A stretch of DNA of 64,000 bases from Saprospiraceae bacterium. Lineage in GTDB: Bacteria; Bacteroidota; Bacteroidia; Chitinophagales; Saprospiraceae. The notes beneath the pieces were generated by a model. The model saw only the letters and a program-made list of their open reading frames with translations, ran no database searches and was not told the DNA's origin. Positions within the stretch are counted from its first letter, which is position 1, and every line of letters starts with the position of its first letter. The position numbers and the translations under genes were made by a program. The DNA lies in NCBI GenBank assembly GCA_028284395.1, contig JANQRV010000402.1:26230-90229 (forward strand). The letters run 5' to 3'. Below, piece by piece: positions 1-8,943 of this stretch.

Positions 1-1596
1 CTTGGAAATGCGATGGCACCTGCCAATTGGGATGGACCTTTCTACCTTTCCCACCACGACCCAAATACCATTTATGCAGGGACTAATAAACTCTGGAAGA
101 GTATCGATAATGGCAACTCCTGGATCGAACTGGGAGACCTTACCACCAAAGTAAATCGTAGAGAATTAAAGATTATGGGGCAAAGAGCGGATGACCTGAC
201 AGCCTCCCTGGATGATGGTGTGCCATACTATCCAACTTTGACGGCTATTGCTGAATCACCGCTCAAACAAGGGTTGTTGTATGTCGGAACAGATGATGGT
301 AATCTACAGGTATCACAAAATGATGGTAGAGGTTGGTTAAATGTGACAAAGGACCTGGATGGACTGCCAGAATCTGCATGGATCTCAGGCATCGAAACCT
401 CAAAGTTTGAGCCTGGGGTAGCCTATGTAGCCATCAATAATTATCGGAATGACGATTTTGGGAATTACCTTTATAAAACGGAGAATTACGGTCAATCGTG
501 GACTTCTATTACCGGAGATTTGCCCGCAAATCGAGTAATCAGGACTGTACGAGAAGACACCAGGAACCCAAATTTACTTTTTATCGGTACCGAGATCGGA
601 GTGTTTTTCTCCATTGACCAGGGAAAGCACTGGGTTGAACTCAAAAATAATATGCCCACGCTTGCCTTTAATGATTTGGTCATTCACCCTAGGGACAACG
701 ATCTCATATTGGGTTCTCATGGCCGCGGGATTTGGATTCTTGATCACCTAAACGCATTACAGGAATTGACTCCCGAAATACTTGCTTCCGAGGCTAATTT
801 ATTTTCGATTGCCGATGCAACGATGATCCAATACACCAGGCAGGGAACACATGTTGGAGATATGATCTTCCGAGGAGAGAATCCGGCAAAGGGTGTTGTC
901 ATGGATTACTACCTAAAGGAGGCGATGCCGAAGGCCAATGTGGCATTGACGATCCTTACAAAATCTGGGAAGAAGATTCGTGAGCTTCGACCAGATACCG
1001 CTGCGGGAATAAATCGGGTCGTTTGGGATTTTAGATATCCAAGACTACCCGTATTACCCGCTGAAAATAAGAACGCCAACCGTTGGCGTTCTTCCGGCTT
1101 GCAGGGACCAATGGTCACACCGGGTCTTTACATGGCCAAGTTGACAGTCAATGGTAAAGCGTACTACCAAGACTTTAGAGTAAATCCTGATCCCAGGTTT
1201 GAAGTCCCCATTGAAGATAATAAAGCGTGGACAATGGAATTAGTGGAGATGACTAGATTGTATGAAAGTGTGTTGAGTGGCGCTAGGGTTTTACGCCCGA
1301 TCCAAAAAGAAGTAGAACAGCTGGTTAAGGCCAAGAAGGGAATCGATGCAAAATCCGTTGCTGAAATCAAGGAAGTCAATCGTTTGTTTATCGAATTGTT
1401 AAGTCGGACGCGGAGTTTGTACCGCGCTGTATCGGGATGGACCGGACGCCTAACGGCGGATCAGGAGAACCAACTCAGCTACTACCAAGAAATGTTGACT
1501 AAACTCGGACCGAGAAAGAAAAATATAGTAGAAAACATCGTACCTCGACTAAACAAAAAACTGGGTAAGAAAGATCAAATTGCCATTGTAGAATAA
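1..1596 (+). CDS. Secreted BNR/Asp-box repeat (VPS10/sortilin-like) protein, 3' part
   Basis: The reading frame is open from base 1, so the first visible ATG (13) is probably internal and the true start lies outside the window. Visible are about 530 residues. The first half holds four Asp-box-like turns of the form S/T-x-D/N-x-G-x-x-W (SIDNGNSW, SQNDGRGW, KTENYGQSW, SIDQGKHW), each following a GT-xx-G or YVG/FIG strand, which is the pattern of a BNR beta-propeller as in sortilin/VPS10-like 'glycosyl hydrolases' of Bacteroidota. The motif SHGRGIWILDHL closes the propeller. The second half is a beta-rich region followed by a helical tail rich in Lys and Glu. No T9SS sorting domain is seen at the C-terminus. 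Family members are usually near 1000 residues and exported. The substrate is unknown, and enzymatic activity is not shown by any catalytic motif here. Confidence 0.8.
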   Translation, partial: LGNAMAPANWDGPFYLSHHDPNTIYAGTNKLWKSIDNGNSWIELGDLTTKVNRRELKIMGQRADDLTASLDDGVPYYPTLTAIAESPLKQGLLYVGTDDGNLQVSQNDGRGWLNVTKDLDGLPESAWISGIETSKFEPGVAYVAINNYRNDDFGNYLYKTENYGQSWTSITGDLPANRVIRTVREDTRNPNLLFIGTEIGVFFSIDQGKHWVELKNNMPTLAFNDLVIHPRDNDLILGSHGRGIWILDHLNALQELTPEILASEANLFSIADATMIQYTRQGTHVGDMIFRGENPAKGVVMDYYLKEAMPKANVALTILTKSGKKIRELRPDTAAGINRVVWDFRYPRLPVLPAENKNANRWRSSGLQGPMVTPGLYMAKLTVNGKAYYQDFRVNPDPRFEVPIEDNKAWTMELVEMTRLYESVLSGARVLRPIQKEVEQLVKAKKGIDAKSVAEIKEVNRLFIELLSRTRSLYRAVSGWTGRLTADQENQLSYYQEMLTKLGPRKKNIVENIVPRLNKKLGKKDQIAIVE

Positions 1597-1612
1597 AAAT
1601 TAACATTTGGGC

Positions 1613-1905
1613 ATGCACTTTTGTTGTTCTCTTTTTTGATGATCACTTTGTTTTCTTGTGAGCGATCAGTGCCTTGAGCAGACTTCAACCGAGCGGTGAC
1701 AAAATTGAGGTTGCGGATTTCAGTTGGGCCCGCTTATACCGGCATCGTCAATAGCCATACTATGGATACTGCTGGTCACAGCTATACGGTCAAAATGATT
1801 GAAACCGGAGTTGAGATAAAAAGAGAAAAAGAATGGAGGATCTTAAAGCCAGTCTCGGATATTGCCCGAAACAGCTGTAAATTAGCGGAACAGCTAAAAC
1901 TTCGT
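1613..1905 (+). pseudogene. Decayed NTF2/SnoaL-like (DUF4440-type) lipoprotein remnant
   Basis: No intact gene fits this gap, but pieces of one can be read. A lipoprotein signal peptide (LLLFSFLMITLFSC, Cys codon 1657-1659) runs into a TGA at 1675. A second frame then reads GDKIEVADFSWAR (about 1695-1733), and the first frame resumes with YTGIVNSHTMDT, SYTVKMIETG and IKREKEWRIL (about 1738-1850). Joined, these resemble the last strands of an NTF2-like/SnoaL domain preceded by a signal peptide, with the middle of the domain deleted. The closing frame runs without a stop into the sulfatase frame, which makes the sulfatase ORF look about 70 codons too long. The family assignment is pattern recognition and needs a profile search. 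Confidence 0.45.
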
Positions 1906-1908
1906 TTC

Positions 1909-3399
1909 ATGTGTCGACCTATTTTTATCCGGTATACTGTCTTTGCCTGTATAGTAATTGCCTTTCTGTCGTGTGAAAAGGCGCAGGAAGAATCTTTAAA
2001 ACCGAATATCTTATTCATCGCCATCGACGACCTTCGTCCGGAACTGGGGTGTTACGGAAATCCCGTGATCAAAAGTCCAAACCTCGACCGACTTGCGGCT
2101 GAGGGGAGACTATTCAACAGGCATTATACTCAGGTCCCCACTTGTGGCCCTTCTCGTTACTGCATGTTAACTGGATTGAGACCCAAACATAGAGGGGAGG
2201 TTAAAAATGATTTGATGGCTAAGGATCTGTCGAATCGACCAGAAGGTGAGGTTCCCGAAACGTTTGTCCACCATCTGCGGCGAAATGGTTATTATACCGT
2301 TGGAATAGGTAAAATCAGCCACTACGTGGATGGCTTAGTGTATGGGTACTTAGACAGTGTGTCAACAAAAATGGAACTACCGTACAGCTGGGATGAATTT
2401 TTATCCAATCAAGATAAGTGGGGAACCGGTTGGAATGCCTTTTTCGGTTATGCAGATGGAGAAAATCGGCACAGTAAAAACAAAGAAGTTAAGCCTTATG
2501 AGCGGGGCGAGGTAGGAGACGAAGGATATCCGGATGGTATTACCACCAATTTGGCAATTAGCCAGCTGAGGTCCTTAAAAGAAAAAAAACAACCTTTCTT
2601 CTTAGGAGTTGGTTTCTTCAAACCTCATTTACCATTCACCGCACCGGCCAAATACTGGGATTTATACAACCGGGAAGATATGCCCGTTTCACCAAATCCC
2701 TTCTTGCCCCAGGACGTCCATCGAAAAAGCTTACATACCAATGGTGAGTTTAATCAGTATAAATTGACGGATGAATTAGCTTCCCTTGAGAAGCCTATCA
2801 GCGAAGCTTATGCCCGGAAAGTGATGCACGCTTATTATGCTTGTGTGAGTTATATAGATGCACAAGTAGGGAAGGTTATGTTGGAATTAGATCGACTGGG
2901 GCTTGCAGAGAACACCATCGTTGTCATTTGGGGAGATCATGGCTGGCACCTCGGCGATCATCTCTTATGGGGGAAGCACAGTCTTTTTGAAAGGTCCCTA
3001 AGAAGTACCTTAATCGTTCGGGCCGCCGGTATGCCAAATCCGGGCAAAGCAGCGACCGGAATGGTAGAGACCATTGATATTTATCCGACACTCATGGAAA
3101 TGTGCGGCATTGAAGTAACCCACCCGCTGGATGGTGTAAGTTTCCGTCCTTTACTGGATGATCCGCTGGCAAATGGTAAAGAAGCGGTTTACGGTTACTT
3201 TAGGAATGGCATTACGGTGCGCACGAACCGTTATCGCTATACCCGGTATTTTCGGGACGAAAAACCTACGGAGGAATTATTCGACCATGCCTCCGACCCA
3301 AATGAAACCACCAACGTTGCATCTGAACAAGTAGAAGCAATTCAATCATTGAAAGTCATTTGGGAAAAAGGTAATACCGGCATTTTTTCAACGGACTAA
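1909..3399 (+). CDS. Sulfatase lipoprotein, iduronate-2-sulfatase-like
   Basis: A type I sulfatase that hydrolyses sulfate esters, probably on glycans, at the cell surface or in the periplasm. The ATG at 1909 is chosen because it opens a lipoprotein signal peptide with Cys22 in AFLSC; the upstream extension is the decayed gene before it. Residues 33-50 carry the metal-binding NILFIAIDD, and the active-site signature CGPSR lies at residues 79-83, where Cys79 would be converted to formylglycine. Later motifs are FKPHLPF, the metal-binding WGDHGWHLGDH and GKHSLFE. The IDDLRPELGCYG and WHLGDHLLWGKHS patterns are those of the iduronate-2-sulfatase group. The length of 496 residues is normal. No formylglycine-generating enzyme is in the window. 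The gene overlaps the 3' end of the convergent tolC-like gene by 12 bp. Confidence 0.88.
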   Translation: MCRPIFIRYTVFACIVIAFLSCEKAQEESLKPNILFIAIDDLRPELGCYGNPVIKSPNLDRLAAEGRLFNRHYTQVPTCGPSRYCMLTGLRPKHRGEVKNDLMAKDLSNRPEGEVPETFVHHLRRNGYYTVGIGKISHYVDGLVYGYLDSVSTKMELPYSWDEFLSNQDKWGTGWNAFFGYADGENRHSKNKEVKPYERGEVGDEGYPDGITTNLAISQLRSLKEKKQPFFLGVGFFKPHLPFTAPAKYWDLYNREDMPVSPNPFLPQDVHRKSLHTNGEFNQYKLTDELASLEKPISEAYARKVMHAYYACVSYIDAQVGKVMLELDRLGLAENTIVVIWGDHGWHLGDHLLWGKHSLFERSLRSTLIVRAAGMPNPGKAATGMVETIDIYPTLMEMCGIEVTHPLDGVSFRPLLDDPLANGKEAVYGYFRNGITVRTNRYRYTRYFRDEKPTEELFDHASDPNETTNVASEQVEAIQSLKVIWEKGNTGIFSTD

Positions 3400-4719
3400 T
3401 CCCCCGATCAACTTAATCAACTCGGTCTCTGTATTTTTGAGATTAAAGATGGCGTTCAATCTTGCTTGAGACGCATTAATGAAACTCAATTGGATGGTAC
3501 GATAATCGAATGAGTTGATCAGACCTCCTTTGAATCTTTCCTCGGAAATGGCAATATTTTCAGTAGCATTTTCAAGCAAGTTGTTGGTCAACAACACCAG
3601 GTCCTTTTGATGGTTGTAGGTGGCGAAGGTGTTGTTAAGTTGAGCATTGAGATTGCGTTTGAAGTCCTCGACATTGAGTTGGGCGATCATCTCCTGCTTT
3701 TGTGCATTTTGGATTCGGCGCCTTCTAATACCGCCATCGAAAAGATTGTAGGAAAGGGTGAAATTGACTGAGCCATTCAGTGTCCTTTGTGCGACGGCAT
3801 CTAGAGATAGGCTCTCTCCATTCTGCAAGGTTCCGCTTCCGGAGGCAATGTTGTAATTGTAGTTTAACCCTCCCCGTAAGCTTAGGGTCGGACTCCTTGT
3901 GCTCTCCTCCAGCTTCGTGTTGATATTGGATAATTCCCGATTAACGAAAAGAGTCTGTAGTGTTTTATTGTTGGCAAGCATCCTTTGTTGTATGGCCGAA
4001 AGGTCGTAGTCTTGTGGAATGAATTCCAGGCTGTCCGCCAAATCGTAGGTGGTCTCTATTTCATCAATCCCCATAGAGAGGTTTAAATTGCGTCTTGCTA
4101 TCGCTACATTGTTTACTTGAACCAGATATGAGGTTGAATCATTGATATAAGCGTCTTGTGCCTGTAAGAGATCAAAGGAACCAGCTTGACCAAATTCTTT
4201 TCTTACCTCCTGATAGTTGATTCGGTCGCGAGACAAATCCAGTACTTGTTGTAATACATTTAATTGCTCCTCTTGGATTAAAACCGCGTAATAGGCATTG
4301 ATGGTTGCCTGAATGGCATTCTCAACCGCAATCTGGACGTTTCCATCACTTAGTTCCTGTAATTTCTCGAGTTGCGATTTGGTAATCTTAATGCGATGCC
4401 CATCAAACAGGATCCAGTTTGCTTCGACGGCAGGAACAACCCCGGAACTGAAAGAAGAAAGCTCAGTCAAAAAGGAAGCTGGGTTGTTGTTATTGGTATA
4501 TCCGTTGTTAAAGCTGAATGTGGCATCTATGCTTGGGTATCTGCCGGCGATCGCCCAATCATTATTGTTTCGGGCAATTTCGACATTGCGCTCTTCAATT
4601 TGAATTTGGTAATTATTGGCTAATGTCAATTGGATAGCATCTGCTATACTAAGTTTTTCTTGCCCCATTAAAAAAAAGGGGATGAACAGCAAGATTGATA
4701 AATGGAAAATTCTGGACAT
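3388..4719 (-). CDS. TolC-family outer-membrane efflux channel
   Basis: Outer-membrane component of the RND pump encoded upstream on the same strand. The start is placed at the internal ATG (4719) because it opens a signal peptide (MSRIFHLSILLFIPFFLMGQ); the longer ORF adds an implausible N-terminus. After the signal come the two long helical repeats of the OEP family: LSIADAIQLTLANN at the start of the mature protein, a Gln/Asn-rich helical hairpin, and a second half with TLSYNLFDGGIRRR and the SFDYRTIQLSFINASQARL helix near the end. The length of about 443 residues is typical. It is the last gene of the operon, 48 bp after the GtrA gene, and its stop overlaps the sulfatase stop region from the other strand. 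Confidence 0.9.
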   Translation of the reverse strand: MSRIFHLSILLFIPFFLMGQEKLSIADAIQLTLANNYQIQIEERNVEIARNNNDWAIAGRYPSIDATFSFNNGYTNNNNPASFLTELSSFSSGVVPAVEANWILFDGHRIKITKSQLEKLQELSDGNVQIAVENAIQATINAYYAVLIQEEQLNVLQQVLDLSRDRINYQEVRKEFGQAGSFDLLQAQDAYINDSTSYLVQVNNVAIARRNLNLSMGIDEIETTYDLADSLEFIPQDYDLSAIQQRMLANNKTLQTLFVNRELSNINTKLEESTRSPTLSLRGGLNYNYNIASGSGTLQNGESLSLDAVAQRTLNGSVNFTLSYNLFDGGIRRRRIQNAQKQEMIAQLNVEDFKRNLNAQLNNTFATYNHQKDLVLLTNNLLENATENIAISEERFKGGLINSFDYRTIQLSFINASQARLNAIFNLKNTETELIKLIGGLVR

Positions 4720-4767
4720 TAAGAATGGTTTAACTAAAAAAAGTAGGGCATGTACAACCAAAACACC

Positions 4768-5172
4768 TTAAACAAACTTCCGTTCAAAGACATACCGCTT
4801 CATGTAGAAATTATAAAAGAATACAATACCCGTCGCACCTAATTTTGCGAAATAATGGTTTTCCATAAAAAAAGGAAAACGAAGTAAGAATGAGTAAATC
4901 CCAAAGTTGATCGCCATCCCACCCAGGGAAACCGCCATGGCACCGATGAAAGCACTACTTAGCTTTCTTTTTAGCTCGAAAACAAAGCGTTTCTGCAACA
5001 GGAAATTAACGAGCATACCACAACCGTAAGAAATGATTTGAGCCGGTTTCAAGGCCATACTGCTGAAGGTCAAGAGTGTGTACAAACCATATTCGACAGA
5101 GGTAGCGATTAGGCTGGTCGTGGCAAACTTTGTCTTCAGTAAAAATAGCTCCCGAATCTTTTTAATCTTCAT
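4768..5172 (-). CDS. GtrA-family four-helix membrane protein
   Basis: A small integral membrane protein of 134 residues with four hydrophobic segments (about 15-37, 40-60, 72-95 and 105-125) and the GtrA features KF-x-x-x-S at the N-terminus, NFLLQKRFVF between helices 2 and 3, and FYNFYMKRYVF at the C-terminus. GtrA proteins are thought to help move polyprenyl-linked sugars across the inner membrane or to accompany glycosyltransferases. No glycosyltransferase is adjacent here. The start overlaps the end of the nucleotidase gene by 11 bp, so the two are translationally linked within the efflux operon. The role of a GtrA protein in this operon is unknown. Confidence 0.85.
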   Translation of the reverse strand: MKIKKIRELFLLKTKFATTSLIATSVEYGLYTLLTFSSMALKPAQIISYGCGMLVNFLLQKRFVFELKRKLSSAFIGAMAVSLGGMAINFGIYSFLLRFPFFMENHYFAKLGATGIVFFYNFYMKRYVFERKFV

Positions 5173-5710
5173 CTTTCATCCTTTCCTGCTTGAAAAACGC
5201 CCGAATTTCCTTCCAGTTGTTTACTCTGGTATACGCTTCTTCTGCGGTGTTGTGATAAGCGGTATACAACAACCCCTTTCCCTGAAAGGTACGAAGATTC
5301 GAAACGTTGTCATCAATCATATAGTCTGCCCTAAGAATACTTTTATCCCCAAGGAATACAAAATTTTTCCAATGGATGAAAGGAAAATGGCGTTTAAGCC
5401 AATCGTATTTATCCTCCAGCGAGAACTTAAATTCCATGGCGGCGGTGGTAATGAAAATATCGTAATGTTCCTGCAGCTCCCGAACCACTTCCTGGCTATC
5501 TTCCATTACCGGGAGATCAGCAAAGAAGCCTTTGTCGAAAAGAAAATCCCGAATGAAGGCGACCTCCTTGCTGGTTCGATACAATTTGTGAGTGCCCCAA
5601 TAATCTTCCCGCTTTAGCCGTACTCCGAGTTCCCGTTCATAAATGTCGAGAAATTTGGGGAGCACATCGGCAATAACTTCATCCATATCGAGTGCGATTC
5701 TTTTTTTCAT
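5162..5710 (-). CDS. 5'(3')-deoxyribonucleotidase, NT5C family (HAD superfamily)
   Basis: Probable deoxyribonucleotide monophosphate phosphatase of 182 residues. The start at 5710 gives MKKRIALDMDEVIADV, which places the HAD nucleophile Asp8 and general acid Asp10 (DMDEV) where the family has them; the longer ORF start would lie inside the pump gene. Further motifs are FITTAAMEF (motif II Thr/Ser), the conserved Lys near YDWLKRHFPF, and DYMIDDNVSNL (motif IV acidic residues). It lies 17 bp after the pump gene and overlaps the GtrA gene by 11 bp, so all three are probably on one transcript. Similar orphan nucleotidases in Bacteroidota are of unknown physiological role; nothing in the sequence ties it to drug export. 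Confidence 0.87.
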   Translation of the reverse strand: MKKRIALDMDEVIADVLPKFLDIYERELGVRLKREDYWGTHKLYRTSKEVAFIRDFLFDKGFFADLPVMEDSQEVVRELQEHYDIFITTAAMEFKFSLEDKYDWLKRHFPFIHWKNFVFLGDKSILRADYMIDDNVSNLRTFQGKGLLYTAYHNTAEEAYTRVNNWKEIRAFFKQERMKDED

Positions 5711-5727
5711 CTTGGTAGCTTTTACAT

Positions 5728-8700
5728 TCAGCCGCCAAAAATAAAAAATAGCGCGCCCATTGCACCCATTACACCAAATAATAAATACCACAAATACTGA
5801 TAGCCCCCATTTTGCCCAGTTGCGGGTTCCACTGCTTCATAGCTTGGGCGCGCACCGTTCCAGGCCAAGGAAGCGTAGACCTTCGCGCGGTTCAGCACAA
5901 TGAGTAATACCGGTAGTAACAATAAGATGATTACCGTAACTGCAAGAAGACCGAAAGCTACTGAAATTGCCATCGGTATCAGGAATTTCGCTTGTATACT
6001 GCCGTCTAACAGTAAGGGGGTAAGGCCCGCAAAAGTCGTCACGGACGTTAGTAGAATCGGCCTGAATCTAGACACGCCTGCTTCATACAGCGCCTGCATC
6101 TGAGGCAATCCCTCCTCTAAAAGATTATTATAGGTTGCCACCAGGACCAGGGCATCATTCACTAAAACACCAACCAACGCAATGACTCCCAGTATGGAAA
6201 AAAGACTAATAGGCAATCCGAAGAAATAATGACCCCAAGCCACGCCAATCAACGAAAACGGCACCAGTAAGAAAACGGCCAAGGTTTGTCCAATTGATCG
6301 GAAAGTTAGGGCTATTACCAGGAACATTAAGCCCAATATAACAATCATGATCAACGAAATCGAACCGGAAGACTTTTGCTGCTCGCGGTACTGACCTTCC
6401 AATGAGGCACTAACCGACGGGTAGTCAGCAAGTATTTGGGGAAGTATGACATCTTTTAAATTGGCCGATACATCACTGATAGAGACTTCGTCGCTGGAGA
6501 CATCTGCTTTGATCTTAATGGTTCGCTTATTATCGAGGTGATTAATACTGATGACACCTCTGGCAATTTCTAAATTGGCAATTTCAGAAAGAGGGAATTC
6601 GCGACCATCGTCAAAGCGTACCCGCATTTTTTCTAGATCTGTGACGTCAGAACGATCTTGTTTATCGTACCGAACCCATACTTTTACCTCATCCCTTCCT
6701 CTTTGTAGTCGTTGGACTTCGCTACCAAAAAAGCCCTGGCGTACTTGGCCAACAATTTCTTCTAGATTTAATCCTAAGTAGAGTGCTTTTTCTTTGAGTG
6801 ATATGTTTATTTCGCGGAGTCCTTCCTGATTATCATCCCGTACATCGGCTAATTCTTCCAACTTGCTCAATTCATCCCGTACCGTGTTGGCAGCGATGTT
6901 CAATTCATCGGGATCTTCACCCTTTAGGGCAATTTCAAAAGCTTGGCCAAAAGGGGTTAGGGCGCCAAAAGTGAGTAATTCGGCTTGATTGATTGGACCG
7001 GTTTCTTCTCTCACCGTGTTGATGACATCCCTTAGAGAAAAACTATCTCGTTGATCTGCATCTTGCAAATAAACCGCAATAGAACCATCATAAGTACTGG
7101 GTCCAAGGTCTTTCTGAACCTTCAGAATAACGTCTTTCTCGCCATTGAAATAGCGATTACTTAGCTTTTCGTTGGCACGCCAGGTTGCATCTTCGATGTG
7201 ATCCAACCATCTTGCAGTAATATTCTCACTGGTTCCAGCCGGCATTTGGATTGTTACAGAGAATTGATCCAGTTCGATGACAGGAAAAAATGTCGTACTG
7301 ATAATCCCGCCGCCGATTGCTCCGAAGGTGATCATCAGTCCCGCCACCATTACCGCCATACTAAGGAATTTGTTTTCCATAGAAAAACGTAGCACAGGTG
7401 CATAAAGCCGGTCGCGTAAGAACCCCATTACGTCATCAAAAAAGCGTTGAACGGCGTTCATCTTGAGTTCTCCGTCCAAGGCCTTCGAATGAGCAATGTG
7501 TGAAGGGAGAATCAATGCTCCTTCTACCAATGAAAATACTAATGAAAAGATGACTACGATGGCCATTTCGGAGAAAAAGTCACCCAGGGTACCGTCGATG
7601 AAAAAGAAAGCGGAGAAGGCAATGATGGTAGTGAGAATGGCAGAGAAGACCGGGGGCAGTACCTTCATGGTTCCCTCGAGTGCTGCCGCTTCCGGAGATA
7701 ATCCTTTCTCTCTGAATTTGTAGATGTTTTCACCGATTACGATGCCGTCATCAACTAAGATGCCGATCACCAGGATCATGCCGAAAAGAGAAATAACGTT
7801 GTAACTGATTCCTAAGAAATTAGCCAGAATGAACATACCCGCGAAAGAAATGGGAATGGCTACAGCTACCCAAAATGCAACCCTCCAATGGAGAAACATC
7901 GCCAGAAGTACGACTACGATCAGAAAGCCGATAACTCCATTTTCGGTCAATAGATTAATCCTTTGTTTAATGACCTCCGATTCGTCTCGAATAATGGATG
8001 CCGTTACATCAGTCTGGCTAGTATTGAATTCCTCAACGTATTTACTGACCATATCAGCAATAGCGATCATATCTTCCTGAATGGTATTCTGAACGGTAAC
8101 GATCACAGCAGGTTCACCATCCAGGAAGCTTCGACTTGGGTCTTCAATGGCCCATTGGTCTCGAATGTCAGCCACTTGGTGAAGCCTGACCACACCGCCG
8201 GCTTCTGTTTGTTTCACAACAATTTCACTCAGACCATCGGCATAGTAGGATTTATTCTTAGCACGTACCAATAACTCCTCCTCCAATCCTTTTATCGTTC
8301 CTCCCGTGATTTCCAGGTTAGCCTTTCTGACGGCTCTAGTAGCTTGATCAAAAGTCAGACCGTAGGTACGCAGATCCTGTTCGCGGAAAGCTATTTCGAT
8401 CTCTTCTTCTGGAAAACCACTTACTTCGACTTTTGAAATACCGTTCATCAGGAGTAATTCATCTTCCATTTTCCGACCGTATCTCTTTAGCGTTTTGAGA
8501 TCAGTCTTTCCACTAATAGCGACACTGATGACATTGCCCAGGTTTTCAATTTTGTATATCACCGGAGGTTCAAGCCCGACCGGGAAAGAGCTGATTCTAT
8601 CCACAGCATTTTTTACATCCTGCAGCACAACGTCGGTATCGTAACCCTTAAAAATCTCGATGTTAATCGTTCCACTATTCTCACGGGATACGGATTGGAT

Positions 8701-8940
8701 CCTTTCCACGCCGGTTACCCCTTTGAGATTTTCCTCAATTTTGTTTACGACTCCTTCCTCAATCTCTTCCGGAGAAGCGCCGGGATAAATCAATTGAATG
8801 TATACCAGCCTTGTTTCGACCTCCGGAAAGAAAGTGGATTTTATGCTAACCATGGCCACTGCACCCAGAATAAGAAGGGCAAACATGAGTAAATTGGCGG
8901 CGATGGGGAATTTGATGAAGTAATTGACCAGAGATTTCAT
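5728..8940 (-). CDS. RND-family efflux transporter permease
   Basis: Inner-membrane proton-driven pump of the AcrB/HAE/HME superfamily, 1070 residues, the usual length. TM1 is near residues 10-30 (FPIAANLLMFALLILGAVAM). A first periplasmic loop carries GVERIQS and GFPEEEIEI, then the TM2-TM6 block includes the proton-relay region GILVDDGIVIGENI with the paired Asp residues of TM4. The second half repeats the architecture with MPAGTS and the TM block PFSLIGVAWGHYFFGLP, GVLVNDALVLVATYN and RFRPILLTSVTTFAGLTPLL. The closing residues form an extra hydrophobic tail. It starts 3 bp after the adaptor stop, so the two are co-translated. Substrates cannot be told from sequence; the GAxxA-type motifs do not single out metal or drug export. 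Confidence 0.93.
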   Translation of the reverse strand: MKSLVNYFIKFPIAANLLMFALLILGAVAMVSIKSTFFPEVETRLVYIQLIYPGASPEEIEEGVVNKIEENLKGVTGVERIQSVSRENSGTINIEIFKGYDTDVVLQDVKNAVDRISSFPVGLEPPVIYKIENLGNVISVAISGKTDLKTLKRYGRKMEDELLLMNGISKVEVSGFPEEEIEIAFREQDLRTYGLTFDQATRAVRKANLEITGGTIKGLEEELLVRAKNKSYYADGLSEIVVKQTEAGGVVRLHQVADIRDQWAIEDPSRSFLDGEPAVIVTVQNTIQEDMIAIADMVSKYVEEFNTSQTDVTASIIRDESEVIKQRINLLTENGVIGFLIVVVLLAMFLHWRVAFWVAVAIPISFAGMFILANFLGISYNVISLFGMILVIGILVDDGIVIGENIYKFREKGLSPEAAALEGTMKVLPPVFSAILTTIIAFSAFFFIDGTLGDFFSEMAIVVIFSLVFSLVEGALILPSHIAHSKALDGELKMNAVQRFFDDVMGFLRDRLYAPVLRFSMENKFLSMAVMVAGLMITFGAIGGGIISTTFFPVIELDQFSVTIQMPAGTSENITARWLDHIEDATWRANEKLSNRYFNGEKDVILKVQKDLGPSTYDGSIAVYLQDADQRDSFSLRDVINTVREETGPINQAELLTFGALTPFGQAFEIALKGEDPDELNIAANTVRDELSKLEELADVRDDNQEGLREINISLKEKALYLGLNLEEIVGQVRQGFFGSEVQRLQRGRDEVKVWVRYDKQDRSDVTDLEKMRVRFDDGREFPLSEIANLEIARGVISINHLDNKRTIKIKADVSSDEVSISDVSANLKDVILPQILADYPSVSASLEGQYREQQKSSGSISLIMIVILGLMFLVIALTFRSIGQTLAVFLLVPFSLIGVAWGHYFFGLPISLFSILGVIALVGVLVNDALVLVATYNNLLEEGLPQMQALYEAGVSRFRPILLTSVTTFAGLTPLLLDGSIQAKFLIPMAISVAFGLLAVTVIILLLLPVLLIVLNRAKVYASLAWNGARPSYEAVEPATGQNGGYQYLWYLLFGVMGAMGALFFIFGG

Positions 8941-8943
8941 AAA

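Noticed and set aside
5078..5617. 179-codon plus-strand ORF
   Set aside because: It lies across the GtrA and nucleotidase genes in the opposite direction; its sequence has no domain pattern, while the minus-strand frames have clear family motifs.
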